A stretch of 64,000 nucleotides of DNA, taken from positions 2,108,001-2,172,000 of the forward strand of contig NC_013791.2 in assembly GCF_000005825.2 (NCBI RefSeq), in the 5' to 3' direction. Within the stretch, counting starts at the first letter, position 1, and each line of letters opens with the position of its first letter. The notes under the pieces were generated by a model that saw only the letters and a program-made list of their open reading frames with translations, did not search any database and was not told the origin of the DNA. Source of the DNA: Alkalihalophilus pseudofirmus OF4 (lineage in GTDB: Bacteria; Bacillota; Bacilli; Bacillales; Bacillaceae_D). Shown in pieces: positions 18,894 through 29,237 of this stretch. Position numbers and translations under genes: made by a program.

Positions 18894-20153
18894 TTATCCT
18901 TCAAGTAAAAGTTGTTCTGGGTCTTCAAGAAGTTCCTTCACTTTTACAAGGAAGCTAACTGCTTCTTTACCATCAACGATACGGTGATCATAAGATAAAG
19001 CAATGTACATCATTGGGCGATTTTCAAAGTTTTCTTGATCAATCGCAACCGGACGCCATTGTACCTTATGCATGCCAAGGATACCAACTTGTGGTGCATT
19101 TAGGATTGGTGTAGACCATAATGAACCGAATACACCGCCGTTTGTAATAGTGAACGTTCCGCCTTGTAAGTCAGAAATCGCAAGCTTATTGTCACGAGCT
19201 TTCTTACCAAGTGAACCGATCTCACGCTCGATACCAGCGAATCCTAGACGATCTGCATCACGTACGACAGGGACAACTAAGCCCTCATCAGTAGATACTG
19301 CAACACCGATGTCGTAGTACTTCTTCATTAGGATTTCATCGCCTTGAATTTCAGCGTTTAGTAATGGGAACTCTTTAAGAGCACCAATAACTGCTTTTGT
19401 GAAGAATGACATAAAACCAAGTTTCACACCATTTTTCTCAAGGAAGCCATCTTTACGGCGTTTACGTAAATCCATAACAGCCGACATATCCACTTCATTA
19501 AACGTAGTCAGCATCGCAGCTGTTTGTTGAGATTCAACAAGACGTTTTGCAATCGTCTGGCGGCGGCGTGACATTTTAATACGCTCTACAGGCTTGCCTG
19601 GCTGGTCTGCAGCTGCTGCTTGCGGCTTCTTAGCAGGTGCTTCCGATTTTGCTTGCGGCGCGGCCTTTGGTTGTGACTGATGAGATTCCACATCTTGTTT
19701 GCGGATTCGTCCTGTCGGATCATTTGTTGCCACTTCTTTTAAGTCAATTCCTTTTTCACGAGCAAGCTTACGAGCAGCAGGTGAAGCTAGAGGACGATCT
19801 GTAGATGACGTCTCTTCTTGAGTTTCTTCGGCAGCTTCTGCTTTTGGAGCTTCTGCTTTTGGCTCTTCTTTAGGCTCTTCCTTAGCAGCTGGTGCTTCAG
19901 TTGATGCAGAAGCATCTCCTGATTCATCGATCACAGCGATAACTTCTCCTACTTCAACTGTATCACCTGGCTCTTTTTTAAACTCTTTAATCACACCAGA
20001 GTGTTCTGCAGTAATTTCTACGTTAACCTTATCCGTTTCAAGTTCAGCAATATATTCCCCTTGGTTTACTTGCTCACCAACTTGTTTTAACCATTGTGCA
20101 ATCGTTCCTTCAGTAATCGATTCAGCTAGTTCTGGTACTTTAATTTCAATCAC
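18894..20153 (-). CDS. odhB: 2-oxoglutarate dehydrogenase E2, dihydrolipoyl succinyltransferase
   Basis: 419 residues. Lipoyl domain at 1-75 with the lipoylated K42 in ETDKVNVEI; then an Ala/Glu/Pro-rich linker; peripheral-subunit-binding domain about 120-155 ([15 protein letters not shown]); catalytic domain from about 190 ending in [13 protein letters not shown], with the active-site His and Asp. It transfers succinyl groups to CoA in the TCA cycle. Second gene of the odhA-odhB operon, 16 nt after odhA. Confidence 0.96.
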   Translation of the reverse strand: MIEIKVPELAESITEGTIAQWLKQVGEQVNQGEYIAELETDKVNVEITAEHSGVIKEFKKEPGDTVEVGEVIAVIDESGDASASTEAPAAKEEPKEEPKAEAPKAEAAEETQEETSSTDRPLASPAARKLAREKGIDLKEVATNDPTGRIRKQDVESHQSQPKAAPQAKSEAPAKKPQAAAADQPGKPVERIKMSRRRQTIAKRLVESQQTAAMLTTFNEVDMSAVMDLRKRRKDGFLEKNGVKLGFMSFFTKAVIGALKEFPLLNAEIQGDEILMKKYYDIGVAVSTDEGLVVPVVRDADRLGFAGIEREIGSLGKKARDNKLAISDLQGGTFTITNGGVFGSLWSTPILNAPQVGILGMHKVQWRPVAIDQENFENRPMMYIALSYDHRIVDGKEAVSFLVKVKELLEDPEQLLLEG

Positions 20154-20169
20154 GGCGATGGCCTCCTTA

Positions 20170-23016
20170 TTATTTGCGAGTCAATGATTCTGTGATGATA
20201 CGATCTTGTTCTTTCTTATGTGCAACCGGGTCACCTTCAGCAGGACTTGAACGATGAGTACGTCCAATGTATGAAACCGATGCCTCGCTAGGTGTAATCT
20301 CACGGATGCGTGACTCGATAAATGGCCAAGCACCCATATTCTTAGGCTCCTCTTGAACCCAAACAATCTCTTTTAAGTTTGAGTATCTAGCAAATAATTC
20401 GCGAATTTGCTTTTTCGGGAACGGATACAGCTCTTCAACACGTGCAATGTGAAGCCAATCCCAGTTTTCGTCAGATTTCTTCACACGGTCTGCAAGGTCA
20501 ATCGCTACTTTACCGCTGCAAAGGACAATACGTTCTACTTTATCTGCAGCTTCACCTAAGCCAGCTTGTTCAAACACAGGCTTGAATTCTCCTTCAGTAA
20601 ATTCAGCATGCGTGGAAGCAACAACTTGATTACGAAGCAGACTTTTTGGTGTCATAATAATTAACGGACGAACCGAATCTTTTTCAAGGATAGCCGCTTG
20701 ACGACGTAAAATGTGGAAATATTGCGCTGCTGATGTACAGTTAGCAATTGTCCAGTTATTTTCAGCCGCAAGTACTAAGAAACGTTCAACACGGCCGCTT
20801 GAGTGCTCAGGTCCTTGCCCTTCATATCCGTGTGGCAAAAGACATACAAGTCCTGATTTTTGGCCCCACTTAGCACGCCCTGCAGATACCCATTGATCAA
20901 ACATTACTTGAGCACCGTTAGCGAAATCTCCAAATTGAGCTTCCCATAGAACAAGAGTCTCAGGTGCAAATACGTTGTAGCCATACTCAAAGCCGACTAC
21001 AGCCATTTCAGAAAGCGGGCTGTTATGAACAGAGAACGACGCGTTCGCATCATCAAATTCTTTAAGCGGCGTATGTGTTTCGTTCGTTTCACGGTCATGC
21101 AGCACTAAGTGACGATGTGCAAATGTACCACGTTCTGAATCCTGACCTGAAAGACGAATTGGAGTACCATCATGTAAAATTGAAGCAAATGCAAGTGTTT
21201 CAGCTAATGCCCAGTCAATTTTACCTTCCCCTTCAAACGATTGAAGACGACGCTTAAGAATTTTCTCAAGCTTTTCATTTGGTTTAAATTGTTCCGGCCA
21301 CGTCAGCAATTGTTCATTAATAGACTTTAGTGTATTAAATTCAACTGAAGTCTTCACTTTTGGAAGTCCGCTTACAATGAAATCAGGTGTAACGATTTCT
21401 TTTGCTTTATTAGACTTATTGCCTGCAACCGCATCATATTGTGATTGAAGGTACTCTTGGGCTTCTTTATCTAGCTGCTCGCCGTATCCTGACTCAATTT
21501 CACCGCTAGCGACTAGTTGGTCTGCATACAGCACACGTACCGTTTTGTGCGCTCTGATTTTTTGATAAAGTCCTGGTTGAGTAACAGCCGGCTCATCCAT
21601 TTCATTGTGACCGAAGCGACGATATCCGATTAAGTCAATCAAGAAATCCTTTTTGAAACGCTTTCGATATTGAAATGCAAGATGCATAGCAGCAAGACAG
21701 GCTTCAGGATCGTCTGCATTGACATGAACGATCGGAATTTCAAACCCTTTAGCTGGGTCACTTGCATATGTAGTAGAACGTGAATCATACGTTTCAGTAG
21801 TGAACCCAATATTATTGTTAGCAATAATATGAAGTGATCCACCCGTTTGATAACCTGTTAGACGAGAGAGGTTTAGAGTTTCAGTAACAATCCCTTGTCC
21901 TGGGAAAGCAGCGTCTCCGTGGATTAAGATTGAATATGCTTTTGAAACCGTTTGCTCTGGATCGCCTTTTTTCGTACGTACTTCTTGAGCTGCACGTGCA
22001 TAACCTTCTACAATTGGACTCACGAATTCAAGGTGAGACGGGTTGTTTGCAAGTGAAACCGTTGCTTCTACTGTATTCTCTTCTTTAATTTGACGATCAG
22101 CACCTAAGTGATACTTCACATCTCCTGTCCAACCGTAGTTAATGCCAGTTGATCCTTCTGAAGGCACTAAATCTTTGTTAGGAGCATGTAAAAACTCAGA
22201 GAAGATCATTTTGTAAGGCTTGCTTAGTGTGTGCGCTAATACATTCAAACGTCCGCGGTGCGCCATACCAATCATGACATGCTCTGTTCCTTCATGGACA
22301 GATTCACGAACAACCTCATCAAGCATCGGCACCATAATATCAAGCCCTTCGATAGAGAAGCGCTTTTGTCCAACAAACGTACGATGAATAAATTTCTCAA
22401 ATCCTTCAACTTGTGTTAAACGCTTAAGTAATGCAACTTTTTGTTGTTTTGATAGATTCGGCAAGTAGATACCGGATTCCACCATCTTATTTAACCATTG
22501 ACGCTCTTCCTCATCATGTACATGACCAAATTCGAATGCAATTGTCTTTGTATAAACATTTTTTAAGTGTTTGATTGCATCTAAACCGTCCTTAACATGT
22601 GAAGGGGCATCTGGACAAATTAAATCAACTGGTACTTGTTTCAGATCTGCTTCGGTTAAACCGTAGCGAGAAAGTTCAATTAACTCTTCATTCTTCTTAT
22701 CCTTATGAATCGGGTGAACGTCGGCTGCTAAATGGCCCTTCGTTCTAATCATGTCGGCAAGCTTTGTTGCTCCGACAAACTTCCTCATCATGTCCGCTCC
22801 TGCAGCTTGGTTTGCTGAAGGGGCATTTGTCGCTTGAACAGGTTCAGTTTGAGTAGAAGAAGGCGGTGGACCCCATTGTTCAAATAATTCGCGTAGGTCT
22901 TCCTCTACAGCTTCTGGGTCTTTAGTGAATTCTTCATACAACTCAATTGCGACGCCAAGGTTCGGACCATGAAATCCTTGCCATGGCTCTTCCGGTTTGT
23001 GCTCCTTGCTGGACAT
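20170..23016 (-). CDS. odhA: 2-oxoglutarate dehydrogenase E1
   Basis: 948 residues, the usual Bacillus length. The N terminus (KEPWQ-like [14 protein letters not shown]) is the E2-contact arm. The thiamine diphosphate region contains [25 protein letters not shown] and the GDG/NN-type metal site around [25 protein letters not shown] is the transketolase-type pyrimidine domain. Catalyses the decarboxylating, rate-limiting step of the TCA complex. Its promoter overlaps a cre-like site (see 23080-23094). Confidence 0.96.
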   Translation of the reverse strand: MSSKEHKPEEPWQGFHGPNLGVAIELYEEFTKDPEAVEEDLRELFEQWGPPPSSTQTEPVQATNAPSANQAAGADMMRKFVGATKLADMIRTKGHLAADVHPIHKDKKNEELIELSRYGLTEADLKQVPVDLICPDAPSHVKDGLDAIKHLKNVYTKTIAFEFGHVHDEEERQWLNKMVESGIYLPNLSKQQKVALLKRLTQVEGFEKFIHRTFVGQKRFSIEGLDIMVPMLDEVVRESVHEGTEHVMIGMAHRGRLNVLAHTLSKPYKMIFSEFLHAPNKDLVPSEGSTGINYGWTGDVKYHLGADRQIKEENTVEATVSLANNPSHLEFVSPIVEGYARAAQEVRTKKGDPEQTVSKAYSILIHGDAAFPGQGIVTETLNLSRLTGYQTGGSLHIIANNNIGFTTETYDSRSTTYASDPAKGFEIPIVHVNADDPEACLAAMHLAFQYRKRFKKDFLIDLIGYRRFGHNEMDEPAVTQPGLYQKIRAHKTVRVLYADQLVASGEIESGYGEQLDKEAQEYLQSQYDAVAGNKSNKAKEIVTPDFIVSGLPKVKTSVEFNTLKSINEQLLTWPEQFKPNEKLEKILKRRLQSFEGEGKIDWALAETLAFASILHDGTPIRLSGQDSERGTFAHRHLVLHDRETNETHTPLKEFDDANASFSVHNSPLSEMAVVGFEYGYNVFAPETLVLWEAQFGDFANGAQVMFDQWVSAGRAKWGQKSGLVCLLPHGYEGQGPEHSSGRVERFLVLAAENNWTIANCTSAAQYFHILRRQAAILEKDSVRPLIIMTPKSLLRNQVVASTHAEFTEGEFKPVFEQAGLGEAADKVERIVLCSGKVAIDLADRVKKSDENWDWLHIARVEELYPFPKKQIRELFARYSNLKEIVWVQEEPKNMGAWPFIESRIREITPSEASVSYIGRTHRSSPAEGDPVAHKKEQDRIITESLTRK

Positions 23017-23079
23017 GTGACAAAAACCTCCTAGTAACTTTTAAGTCGGACACTAGTTGACTCTAGTGAGAGACTGGAA

Positions 23080-23094
23080 ATTATAACGCTTTCA
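23080..23094 (-). promoter_or_regulatory. odhAB promoter -10 box overlapped by a cre-like site
   Basis: On the minus strand TGAAAGCGTTATAA (23094-23081) fits the CcpA consensus TGWAANCGNTNWCA at all positions but one, and its 3' part is a perfect TATAAT (23085-23080). Only a weak -35 (GTTAAA) lies 17 nt upstream. CcpA binding here would block RNA polymerase, so odhAB should be catabolite-repressed. The remaining intergenic DNA to 23328 is AT-rich, with no gene seen. Confidence 0.6.
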
Positions 23095-23328
23095 TTCCCA
23101 TTTTAACATGATTGTCACATTTGCTCAAAGGTTATCTGCAACATTCATAGATTTGTTTACTCTTGTCTGATAAACTCGGAACGAATATAGTTAAATGTAT
23201 TGGGAAGTATCAATTCGCTATACTGCTTTCCTTCACTAAAAAGTGTAAAACTTTTTATTCAGAAAATCTAGTTATTTCGAAAGATTTATTGCTTTTTTTC
23301 AATATTTTTTATAAAAGGACGTTTTCAG

Positions 23329-23916
23329 ATGATAAATTTTGACAAAAAGAACCGCCAGCTGCTTACAGATGCCTGTTTTTCTTGCAGTGAACCTCATTTC
23401 AGGAGGCCTATTGCAGATCTTCCACAAGTTGGATGCTGCTCCTATAGTCCCGTTTTTACGTTATTTGAATTGGCAAAAATGGCACAATCCAATCCTGCTT
23501 TCTACTTCAACCTGCTAAAGGACGAGCATGCTGTGATTTTTGATTACACAATTTGTGTACATGCTTTTGTCCACCCAGCGTTTTTCGAAGTTTCTAAACA
23601 TACATCATTATCATCATTAGAATTTGACGACTTAAAAACATCTTATTCTGTCTGCCGTTATTTTGAAGACGGCAAAGGCTGCACACTGCCTCCCTCATTT
23701 AAAAATGCTGTGTGCCGCTCTTTTATATGTACCACTGTTGAAGAATCTTTGACAACCTCTGAACAAGAAGAATTAGCTAGTCATGTGAAGGACATTCACG
23801 TAGAATCTTGGTTATTCAATAAAGAACACCAAGCTGTCTTAGCTGCGGAAGGATACACACTTAAAGATCATTCACAGGAAATCTTTACTTACTTGAAATC
23901 CATTTCAACCAACTAG
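23329..23916 (+). CDS. cysteine-rich protein, unrecognised, possible metal binder
   Basis: 195 residues with ten or so cysteines, grouped as ACFSCSE (CxxC), GCCSYSP, YTICVHAF and CRYFEDGKGC, then NAVCRSFICTT. No signal peptide, so cytoplasmic. The spacing suggests a metal or cluster site, but no named family was recognised. AAAGGA precedes the ATG. It is transcribed away from odhAB and upstream of a YeeE/YedE transporter, though a terminator separates them. Confidence 0.55.
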   Translation: MINFDKKNRQLLTDACFSCSEPHFRRPIADLPQVGCCSYSPVFTLFELAKMAQSNPAFYFNLLKDEHAVIFDYTICVHAFVHPAFFEVSKHTSLSSLEFDDLKTSYSVCRYFEDGKGCTLPPSFKNAVCRSFICTTVEESLTTSEQEELASHVKDIHVESWLFNKEHQAVLAAEGYTLKDHSQEIFTYLKSISTN

Positions 23917-23920
23917 CACC

Positions 23921-23953
23921 AAAGCCTATTCAATAAATTGGATAGGCTTTTAT
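23921..23953 (+). terminator. terminator of the Cys-rich gene
   Basis: Arms AAAGCCTAT/ATAGGCTTT with an A/T-rich loop and a T-rich tail. Confidence 0.75.
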
Positions 23954-23955
23954 TG

Positions 23956-23984
23956 TTGACGCATTTGTAACAATCCTTTACCAT
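23956..23984 (+). promoter_or_regulatory. promoter of the yeeE/yedE-like gene
   Basis: TTGACG (23956-23961), 17-nt spacer, TACCAT (23979-23984); immediately after the preceding terminator and about 44 nt from the start codon. Confidence 0.5.
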
Positions 23985-24027
23985 GTTCATATCCTATTAA
24001 ACCACTAAGAATTAGAGGTGTTTATAA

Positions 24028-25275
24028 ATGAATTTACAAACAAAAGCGGAGCCGCTAGATTCTCGCTCGCTTGAACACCCTGCACTCCCGCCCGTGCAGA
24101 CCATCTTTTTGGCAGCGGGAATCACAGCAGCTATTTTGTTAAGTATTGCAACTTTTACGATTGCAGATGCTAACCTGCTGATCCAGCTTTGGATCGGTTT
24201 ATTACTCGGATATACTTTATTTCATGCTCGCTTTGGTTTCACGTCTGCTTTTCGCAGACTGATGTCCGTTGGTAATGGCGAAGGGCTAAGAGCTCATATG
24301 CTGATGCTTGCTGTAGCCTCTTCCTTATTCGCTCCGATATTAGCTTATGGAGCAAGTTTTTATGGGCATGATCCAACTGGGTTTGTATCACCAGTCGGTA
24401 CGAGTTTATTAGTCGGTGCCTTTATCTTTGGAATCGGCATGCAGCTGGGAGGCGGCTGTGCCTCTGGTACTCTCTACTCGGTTGGAGGCGGACGCTCTTC
24501 GATGTTTATTACGCTATTTGGCTTTATTGCAGGTTCCGTTATCGGGGCTGCTCATTTTGATTTTTGGATGAACGAAACACCAACGCTTCCTGCTATTTCA
24601 TTAGCTACAGATACTGGACTCGGATACGGCGGTGCTTGGCTTTTACAATTAGTGATTTTTGCGGGCATCATTTTTCTAACGTATTATATTCAACGTAAGA
24701 AAAATCCGCCTAAAATGGCATTAGTACCATCCGCACAAGGTATGAAACGTATTTTCCGAGGCTCATGGCCGCTCCTCATCGCAGGTGTAGTACTCGCCGT
24801 ACTAAATGCGGTAACACTTTTAGTCAGAGGTCAGCCATGGGGAATCACAAGTGCTTTTGCTTTATGGGGATCAAAAGCTGCTCAATTTATCGGCATTGAT
24901 GTGGCAAGCTGGGGCTATTGGTCCGGTGAGCGTGCACAAGAGTTAAACCAATCGGTCTTTCTTGATTCAACAAGTGTCATGAATTTCGGAATTATGGCTG
25001 GTGCCTTTATTGCCGCAGCAGCTGGCGGCGTGTTTGTACTAAAGAAAATTCCTCCCAAAGTGATGATCGCTTCTCTCATAGGAGGAATTATGATGGGATA
25101 CGGTGCACGTCTTGCATTTGGCTGTAACATTGGAGCATACTTCAGCGGTGTGGCATCATTCAGTTTACATGGCTGGGTTTGGGCTGTTATGGCTTTAGCC
25201 GGCACATACGTTGCTCTTTACCTGCGCCCGCTGTTTGGCCTTTCTATTCCAAAACCCACTGATTCAAGTTGTTAA
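24028..25275 (+). CDS. YeeE/YedE family (TsuA-like) sulfur-compound transporter
   Basis: 415 residues, about ten membrane helices in two homologous halves. Each half has the conserved cysteine motif: GMQLGGGCASGTLYSVGGG in the first and ARLAFGCNIGAYFSG in the second. Family members take up thiosulfate through these cysteines; a related branch (YedE/FdhT type) is associated with selenium metabolism. Which substrate applies here cannot be read off, but see the selenoprotein candidates at 49.6 and 51.8 kb. Confidence 0.85.
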   Translation: MNLQTKAEPLDSRSLEHPALPPVQTIFLAAGITAAILLSIATFTIADANLLIQLWIGLLLGYTLFHARFGFTSAFRRLMSVGNGEGLRAHMLMLAVASSLFAPILAYGASFYGHDPTGFVSPVGTSLLVGAFIFGIGMQLGGGCASGTLYSVGGGRSSMFITLFGFIAGSVIGAAHFDFWMNETPTLPAISLATDTGLGYGGAWLLQLVIFAGIIFLTYYIQRKKNPPKMALVPSAQGMKRIFRGSWPLLIAGVVLAVLNAVTLLVRGQPWGITSAFALWGSKAAQFIGIDVASWGYWSGERAQELNQSVFLDSTSVMNFGIMAGAFIAAAAGGVFVLKKIPPKVMIASLIGGIMMGYGARLAFGCNIGAYFSGVASFSLHGWVWAVMALAGTYVALYLRPLFGLSIPKPTDSSC

Positions 25276-25300
25276 TCTCGCTCATTATATCTTAATAATA

Positions 25301-25335
25301 GAAAAGGGAAGACAGCCTGGCTGTCTTCCCTTTTC
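25301..25335. terminator. strong bidirectional terminator
   Basis: Perfect 15-bp arms (GAAAAGGGAAGACAG and its complement) around CCTGG, symmetric A/T flanks; separates convergent genes and touches the stop codon of the minus-strand gene. Confidence 0.9.
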
Positions 25336-25619
25336 TATTTCGTCCAATTTTCATTAAACCACTTTTCCAGCTGACTTTTTTCATTTTCAGTAAATTGAAA
25401 GAGCGGAGAGTCACAGCCTTCTTCTCGCAGCACTATTTGAAGGATGTTCCCTTCATGATTTGTAATAATAAGAGCTTCAGGTTCTATAAGATTTTCCGGA
25501 ATTCCACTCCCCTCAAACTTGATGACATGATGAAGCCAGTTTTGCATCTCATAAGTCTCTACAAGGGTCATTGAGGAAAACGCTGCTTCTGTATACGTTT
25601 CAAACGTCAAATCAATCAT
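25335..25619 (-). CDS. hypothetical protein, 94 residues
   Basis: Not recognised. Alternating beta/alpha pattern, acidic (many Glu), with a C-terminal FTENEKSQLEKWFNENW that looks like an amphipathic helix. No signal or membrane segment. It has its own terminator; coding is supported by length, codon pattern and tight placement. Confidence 0.5.
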   Translation of the reverse strand: MIDLTFETYTEAAFSSMTLVETYEMQNWLHHVIKFEGSGIPENLIEPEALIITNHEGNILQIVLREEGCDSPLFQFTENEKSQLEKWFNENWTK

Positions 25620-25725
25620 GATTACTATTCTCCAATCTTACATTCTTTCTTTACGAACATGTCAGTTTTATAGTTTATACACCACAGAATAGGGTGCTGC
25701 AGAAAGCTGCAGCACCCAGACGACC

Positions 25726-26367
25726 TTAAAAAGAATTTTTAATTGTTAATTCCTCAAGAGGTTTTCTTGAAGATCGGTGAGCTGGGATTGCTGCTTTACC
25801 AAGCGTAATCAGCATAACCGGAGTGAAACGATCTGGAATATTAAATGCTTTAATGAACGCTTCTTCATTAAAGCCACCCATAGGGCATGTATCATATCCT
25901 TTTGCTTTGGCTGCAAGCATTAATTGCATGGCAGCTAGAGATGCGTTTGTTAAAGCTAGTTCACGCGGATAGGCTGGGTCTTTCTCGTATGCTCGATTAA
26001 TTTGACTGACTAACGTATCTTTAATCTGTTCAGTCATGAAGCCTTTTTCTACAGCTTCACCGTATACATTTTCAGCTTCTTTATTAGCTTCTACATCTCC
26101 TAATACTGCAATCGTTACACAGCTTTCTACCACTTGCTTTTGGTTATAGGCGATAGGCAGCAATTCCTCTTTTTTCTTCGCGTCCTCAATGACAAGGAAG
26201 CGCCAGTGCTGTAAATTCCAAGAAGAAGGAGCCAATGCCGCCGCTTCTAAAATAGCCGTTAGATCCTCTTCTGGCATCTTGTAATCAGCCTCATATTTTC
26301 TTACTGAGTGTCGCTCTTCTATCGTTTGAAATAATCCTAGATCCTCTTGATGTGAAGTACCATGCAT
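25726..26367 (-). CDS. nitroreductase family protein (YodC/MhqN-like)
   Basis: 213 residues from ATG 26367, with AAAGGAG 8 nt upstream. HSVRKYEADYKMPEEDL is the FMN-binding opening, APSSWNLQHWRFLVIED the flavin/dimer block, and AAKAKGYDTCPMGGFN the late flavin motif; RSSRKPLEEL closes it. FMN-dependent NAD(P)H oxidoreductase of quinone/nitro compounds; similar to B. subtilis YodC and the MhqR-controlled MhqN. No regulator gene of the MhqR type is adjacent. Confidence 0.85.
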   Translation of the reverse strand: MHGTSHQEDLGLFQTIEERHSVRKYEADYKMPEEDLTAILEAAALAPSSWNLQHWRFLVIEDAKKKEELLPIAYNQKQVVESCVTIAVLGDVEANKEAENVYGEAVEKGFMTEQIKDTLVSQINRAYEKDPAYPRELALTNASLAAMQLMLAAKAKGYDTCPMGGFNEEAFIKAFNIPDRFTPVMLITLGKAAIPAHRSSRKPLEELTIKNSF

Positions 26368-26697
26368 GTAAAACTCTCCTTTTCTTGCCATAATACTTTT
26401 ATTTTAGCGAAACTAAGGTTGAACGTAAAATGATATGCATACCTTTTTTGCAGTTGAGTCTAATGACCTGTACCGTTCACTCGTGTAATACAGGCTGTCA
26501 AAACGTATTATATGCTGTCTCCTTTAACAATGTAACGGCTGCATCATTGCTTATTTATTAGATTACTCATCCCGCGCTACATTCATACTCCTGCACTTAT
26601 GTTAAGGATTATAAAGTGAGTGGCTTATTTTATTTACAATATGGTTACACTACACCTATATACCACCTTAACCTTCTTACTTAAGGAGATGATGACT
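26368..26697. other. intergenic region without a recognised gene
   Basis: About 330 bases of AT-rich DNA between divergent genes. No convincing frame with a ribosome site, no RNA fold recognised and no clear operator. Promoters for both flanking genes are expected here but none stands out. Confidence 0.4.
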
Positions 26698-26922
26698 ATG
26701 GAATACAGCCTGCAAAGTTTAGAGTGTGCAGACCCTTGTACAGTCACTGTAGACCCTGATAATCAGATCTATACACTGAAAACCTTTGACACGAGCGGCA
26801 GAGTGTTTAATGAACCGATGGAACTTGTAGCATGGATCAAAAAGAATTGGAGTCCTTCTCAATTTAGGGAGCCAAAAGAGTATCAAGCACTCCTCAACGC
26901 AATCAAACAAGAATTGCATTAA
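26698..26922 (+). CDS. hypothetical protein, 74 residues
   Basis: ATG 26698 has AAGGAG at 9 nt; in-frame ATGs at 26689 and 26692 are too close to it. Sequence begins MEYSLQSLECADPCTVTVDP and has a YTLKTFDTSGRVFNEPMELVAWI strand-helix region. Two cysteines near the N terminus. No family recognised. Confidence 0.55.
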   Translation: MEYSLQSLECADPCTVTVDPDNQIYTLKTFDTSGRVFNEPMELVAWIKKNWSPSQFREPKEYQALLNAIKQELH

Positions 26923-26931
26923 TTGAAGAGT

Positions 26932-27915
26932 TTACTTTTTAAACACCATCATGTACCATCCGCCTTCTTTCACTACAGGGGTTGTTTTTTTGAATTTAAA
27001 TCCTGCTGCTTTTGCATATTGTTTTAACTCACGCTCAGATGGAACGGGATACATGTTTTCATGCGCGGACATAAAGCTGTTAAATGCTGATGCAAATGCT
27101 TGTCCGTGCTTTGATTGAACAAGCGGGGAAATCACAATCAACGTCCCTTTTCTCCCAGCAATTTCACTAGACTTTTTAAACAGCTCTGCACGATCCTCTT
27201 TTGAAAAGTAATAGAGCAGATTATTCATCATCACAAGATCAAACTCTTCATCTGATTCATATTGCTTGATATCGCCTGCAACAATGTCGATATTACTGTT
27301 TTCAGTCTCCTCTTTTGCTTTCTTTGCTACACCTTCGTCCGCTTCAAGCCCCTTTAATCTTAACTTAGGCTTTTTCACATGAAGACGCTTCAAATATCCT
27401 CCGTATGCACACCCTACATCAAATACTGATTTTATTTTTTCTTTCTTTACTACCTCTAAAACTTTAGGGAAAGCGATGGTTTCAAGCAGTGCTGAAGTCT
27501 GCGCAACCGTATCTCCATAATCCGTTTCAAAAAAATTCACTTCTTTCCCTTGCATCAAATCCCTATATGACAACATCGTAGGGATATGTAACTCCATCAT
27601 CTCTTTAATTAAAATCCCTACTGAGGAGTCACTATCCTTAGATACATATTTTACAAGCGACCTTTTTGGCTTTATTATCCCTTTGCGCTTTTGCTTTAAA
27701 TGCCCTAAAACAATGCCTACATCAACCCAGCGCTGCAGCAGGTCTTGATTTAGTTCATTATTTATTGCTACTTCTTCAACAGTCGCCCCTTTTTTAAAAT
27801 GGTTAAATAAGTCTAGACTGTAGCCAAGGTGTGCATGCCAAGTCGGTAAAAATGGTTCGTTTCGTTTCATCCACTTTCTAGCATTCCATAGCTTTTTGTA
27901 TTCTGTCAGCTGCAT
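26932..27915 (-). CDS. class I SAM-dependent methyltransferase
   Basis: About 327 residues. N-terminal helical part (winged-helix-like, 30-110), then the methyltransferase fold: KSVFDVGCAYGGYLKRL is motif I (D-x-G-x-x-x-G), GLEADEGV the acidic residue binding the ribose, VAGDIKQYES motif II and FDLVMMNNLLYYF motif III/IV. The layout resembles O-methyltransferases of natural-product pathways. Translationally coupled to the monooxygenase upstream (a GTG at 27924 overlaps its TGA), but GAGGTG is best spaced for ATG 27915. Confidence 0.8.
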   Translation of the reverse strand: MQLTEYKKLWNARKWMKRNEPFLPTWHAHLGYSLDLFNHFKKGATVEEVAINNELNQDLLQRWVDVGIVLGHLKQKRKGIIKPKRSLVKYVSKDSDSSVGILIKEMMELHIPTMLSYRDLMQGKEVNFFETDYGDTVAQTSALLETIAFPKVLEVVKKEKIKSVFDVGCAYGGYLKRLHVKKPKLRLKGLEADEGVAKKAKEETENSNIDIVAGDIKQYESDEEFDLVMMNNLLYYFSKEDRAELFKKSSEIAGRKGTLIVISPLVQSKHGQAFASAFNSFMSAHENMYPVPSERELKQYAKAAGFKFKKTTPVVKEGGWYMMVFKK

Positions 27916-27920
27916 GCTCT

Positions 27921-29237
27921 TCACCTCTTCTTTTTATATCTCCAGGGAAAATCATCTTTTTTATTGAACATATGTTTATTCAGCACTTTCTCTGATAACT
28001 CTCTTTTCCCAAAGCCAAATGCTGATAAACCATCTGTAAGCCCAAACTTCCACAATCCAATTCCAGCAATATTCATCATTTGTTTATCATGAAGACGCTT
28101 GTTGAGAGCTAGCCGTTTGATTGCTAACACTCGCAGCTTTTGCGGAATGTGTCCGCGCAAATTATAGATCAGTGCAGATTGATGCGAAAGCCATGACAAA
28201 TACTCCACTCTCTCACCACGAACGTCTTCGAACCATTTTAATAGCTCATAATCTGATGGTCGCCTCACTTCATACATCCAAGAAATAAGATCTCCTAACA
28301 CATAGGCATCTTGAATCGCTAAATTCATCCCTTCACCAGCCATTGGGTGAACGCTGTGTGCGGCATCACCAATAATAACCACATTACCTTCAGTGTAATG
28401 TGTGACAGTGTGCCTGATCGGTACCATCAGTTGAATATCTTTCCAAGATTTTATTTGATTCACATAGCCTTCAAGCTCAGGTTTCAGTTGAATATAAGCT
28501 TCATAAAATGCTTCTAACCCTTGTTTTTTCATTTGTTTATATTCATCGCCCCTGATTAATAAAACAGACCGAACTTCCCCGTCTGGGAGCGGAAAAAGTC
28601 CAAGAAAACGCTCATGATTACCAATCATCTCTCCATCGACTAAAGAAGGAGGTGAGGGAAAGGTTACGGTTAGAAATTGGTGGGTGTATGTGGATTGTTT
28701 TAACGGTATATCAACAGATTTTCTCACTTTAGAGCCTCTGCCTTCAGCCCCAATAATTATATTTGCCTCAATCACCGACTCCAGGCCTTCTCTTTTTATG
28801 ACGACTTCATTCGTGCCTTCTTTCCTAAGGAATGCCGCGGGTTGAAGCAGATGAAAATGCGGATAACGACTCGCCTCATTTAAGAGAATTTCTTTTAATG
28901 TGTTATGTGGGATCATGGCTGCCGTATTATTCTCGATCGGCAGTCTAGAATAATCCATCACCACTTCAAGTAGTTGTCGATTCTTCTCATCCACTTCTTT
29001 AGTTACAATTTTTTGAAGAGGATTAATTTCTTTGTTGATTTGTGTCGAAATTTCAAGCTCTTCAAAGATTGATAAGGTTTTTGGCTGAAGCAGCTCACCT
29101 TTATACACATTCCCCATGCCCTTTTGCTTCTCAACTACAGTGACATCAATTTGATGTTTAGCAAGCTTTAGGGCAAGAGTGAGTCCTGCAACTCCTCCAC
29201 CGGCAATAAACACTTCTGTCTTTGTCTTCTTCGACAT
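27921..29237 (-). CDS. FAD-dependent monooxygenase (UbiH/PHBH family)
   Basis: 438 residues. GGGVAGLTLALKLAKHQIDVTVVEKQ region (GxGxxG Rossmann motif, FAD ADP site), a middle GAEGRGSKVRKSV (the DG-type motif) and GDAAHSVHPMAGEGMNLAIQDA (the GD motif binding FAD ribityl). Typical of aromatic or quinone ring hydroxylases such as UbiH and p-hydroxybenzoate hydroxylase. Stop overlaps the methyltransferase start, so hydroxylation followed by methylation of a shared small aromatic or quinone is likely (inference). No polyketide or isoprenoid synthase lies nearby. Confidence 0.85.
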   Translation of the reverse strand: MSKKTKTEVFIAGGGVAGLTLALKLAKHQIDVTVVEKQKGMGNVYKGELLQPKTLSIFEELEISTQINKEINPLQKIVTKEVDEKNRQLLEVVMDYSRLPIENNTAAMIPHNTLKEILLNEASRYPHFHLLQPAAFLRKEGTNEVVIKREGLESVIEANIIIGAEGRGSKVRKSVDIPLKQSTYTHQFLTVTFPSPPSLVDGEMIGNHERFLGLFPLPDGEVRSVLLIRGDEYKQMKKQGLEAFYEAYIQLKPELEGYVNQIKSWKDIQLMVPIRHTVTHYTEGNVVIIGDAAHSVHPMAGEGMNLAIQDAYVLGDLISWMYEVRRPSDYELLKWFEDVRGERVEYLSWLSHQSALIYNLRGHIPQKLRVLAIKRLALNKRLHDKQMMNIAGIGLWKFGLTDGLSAFGFGKRELSEKVLNKHMFNKKDDFPWRYKKKR

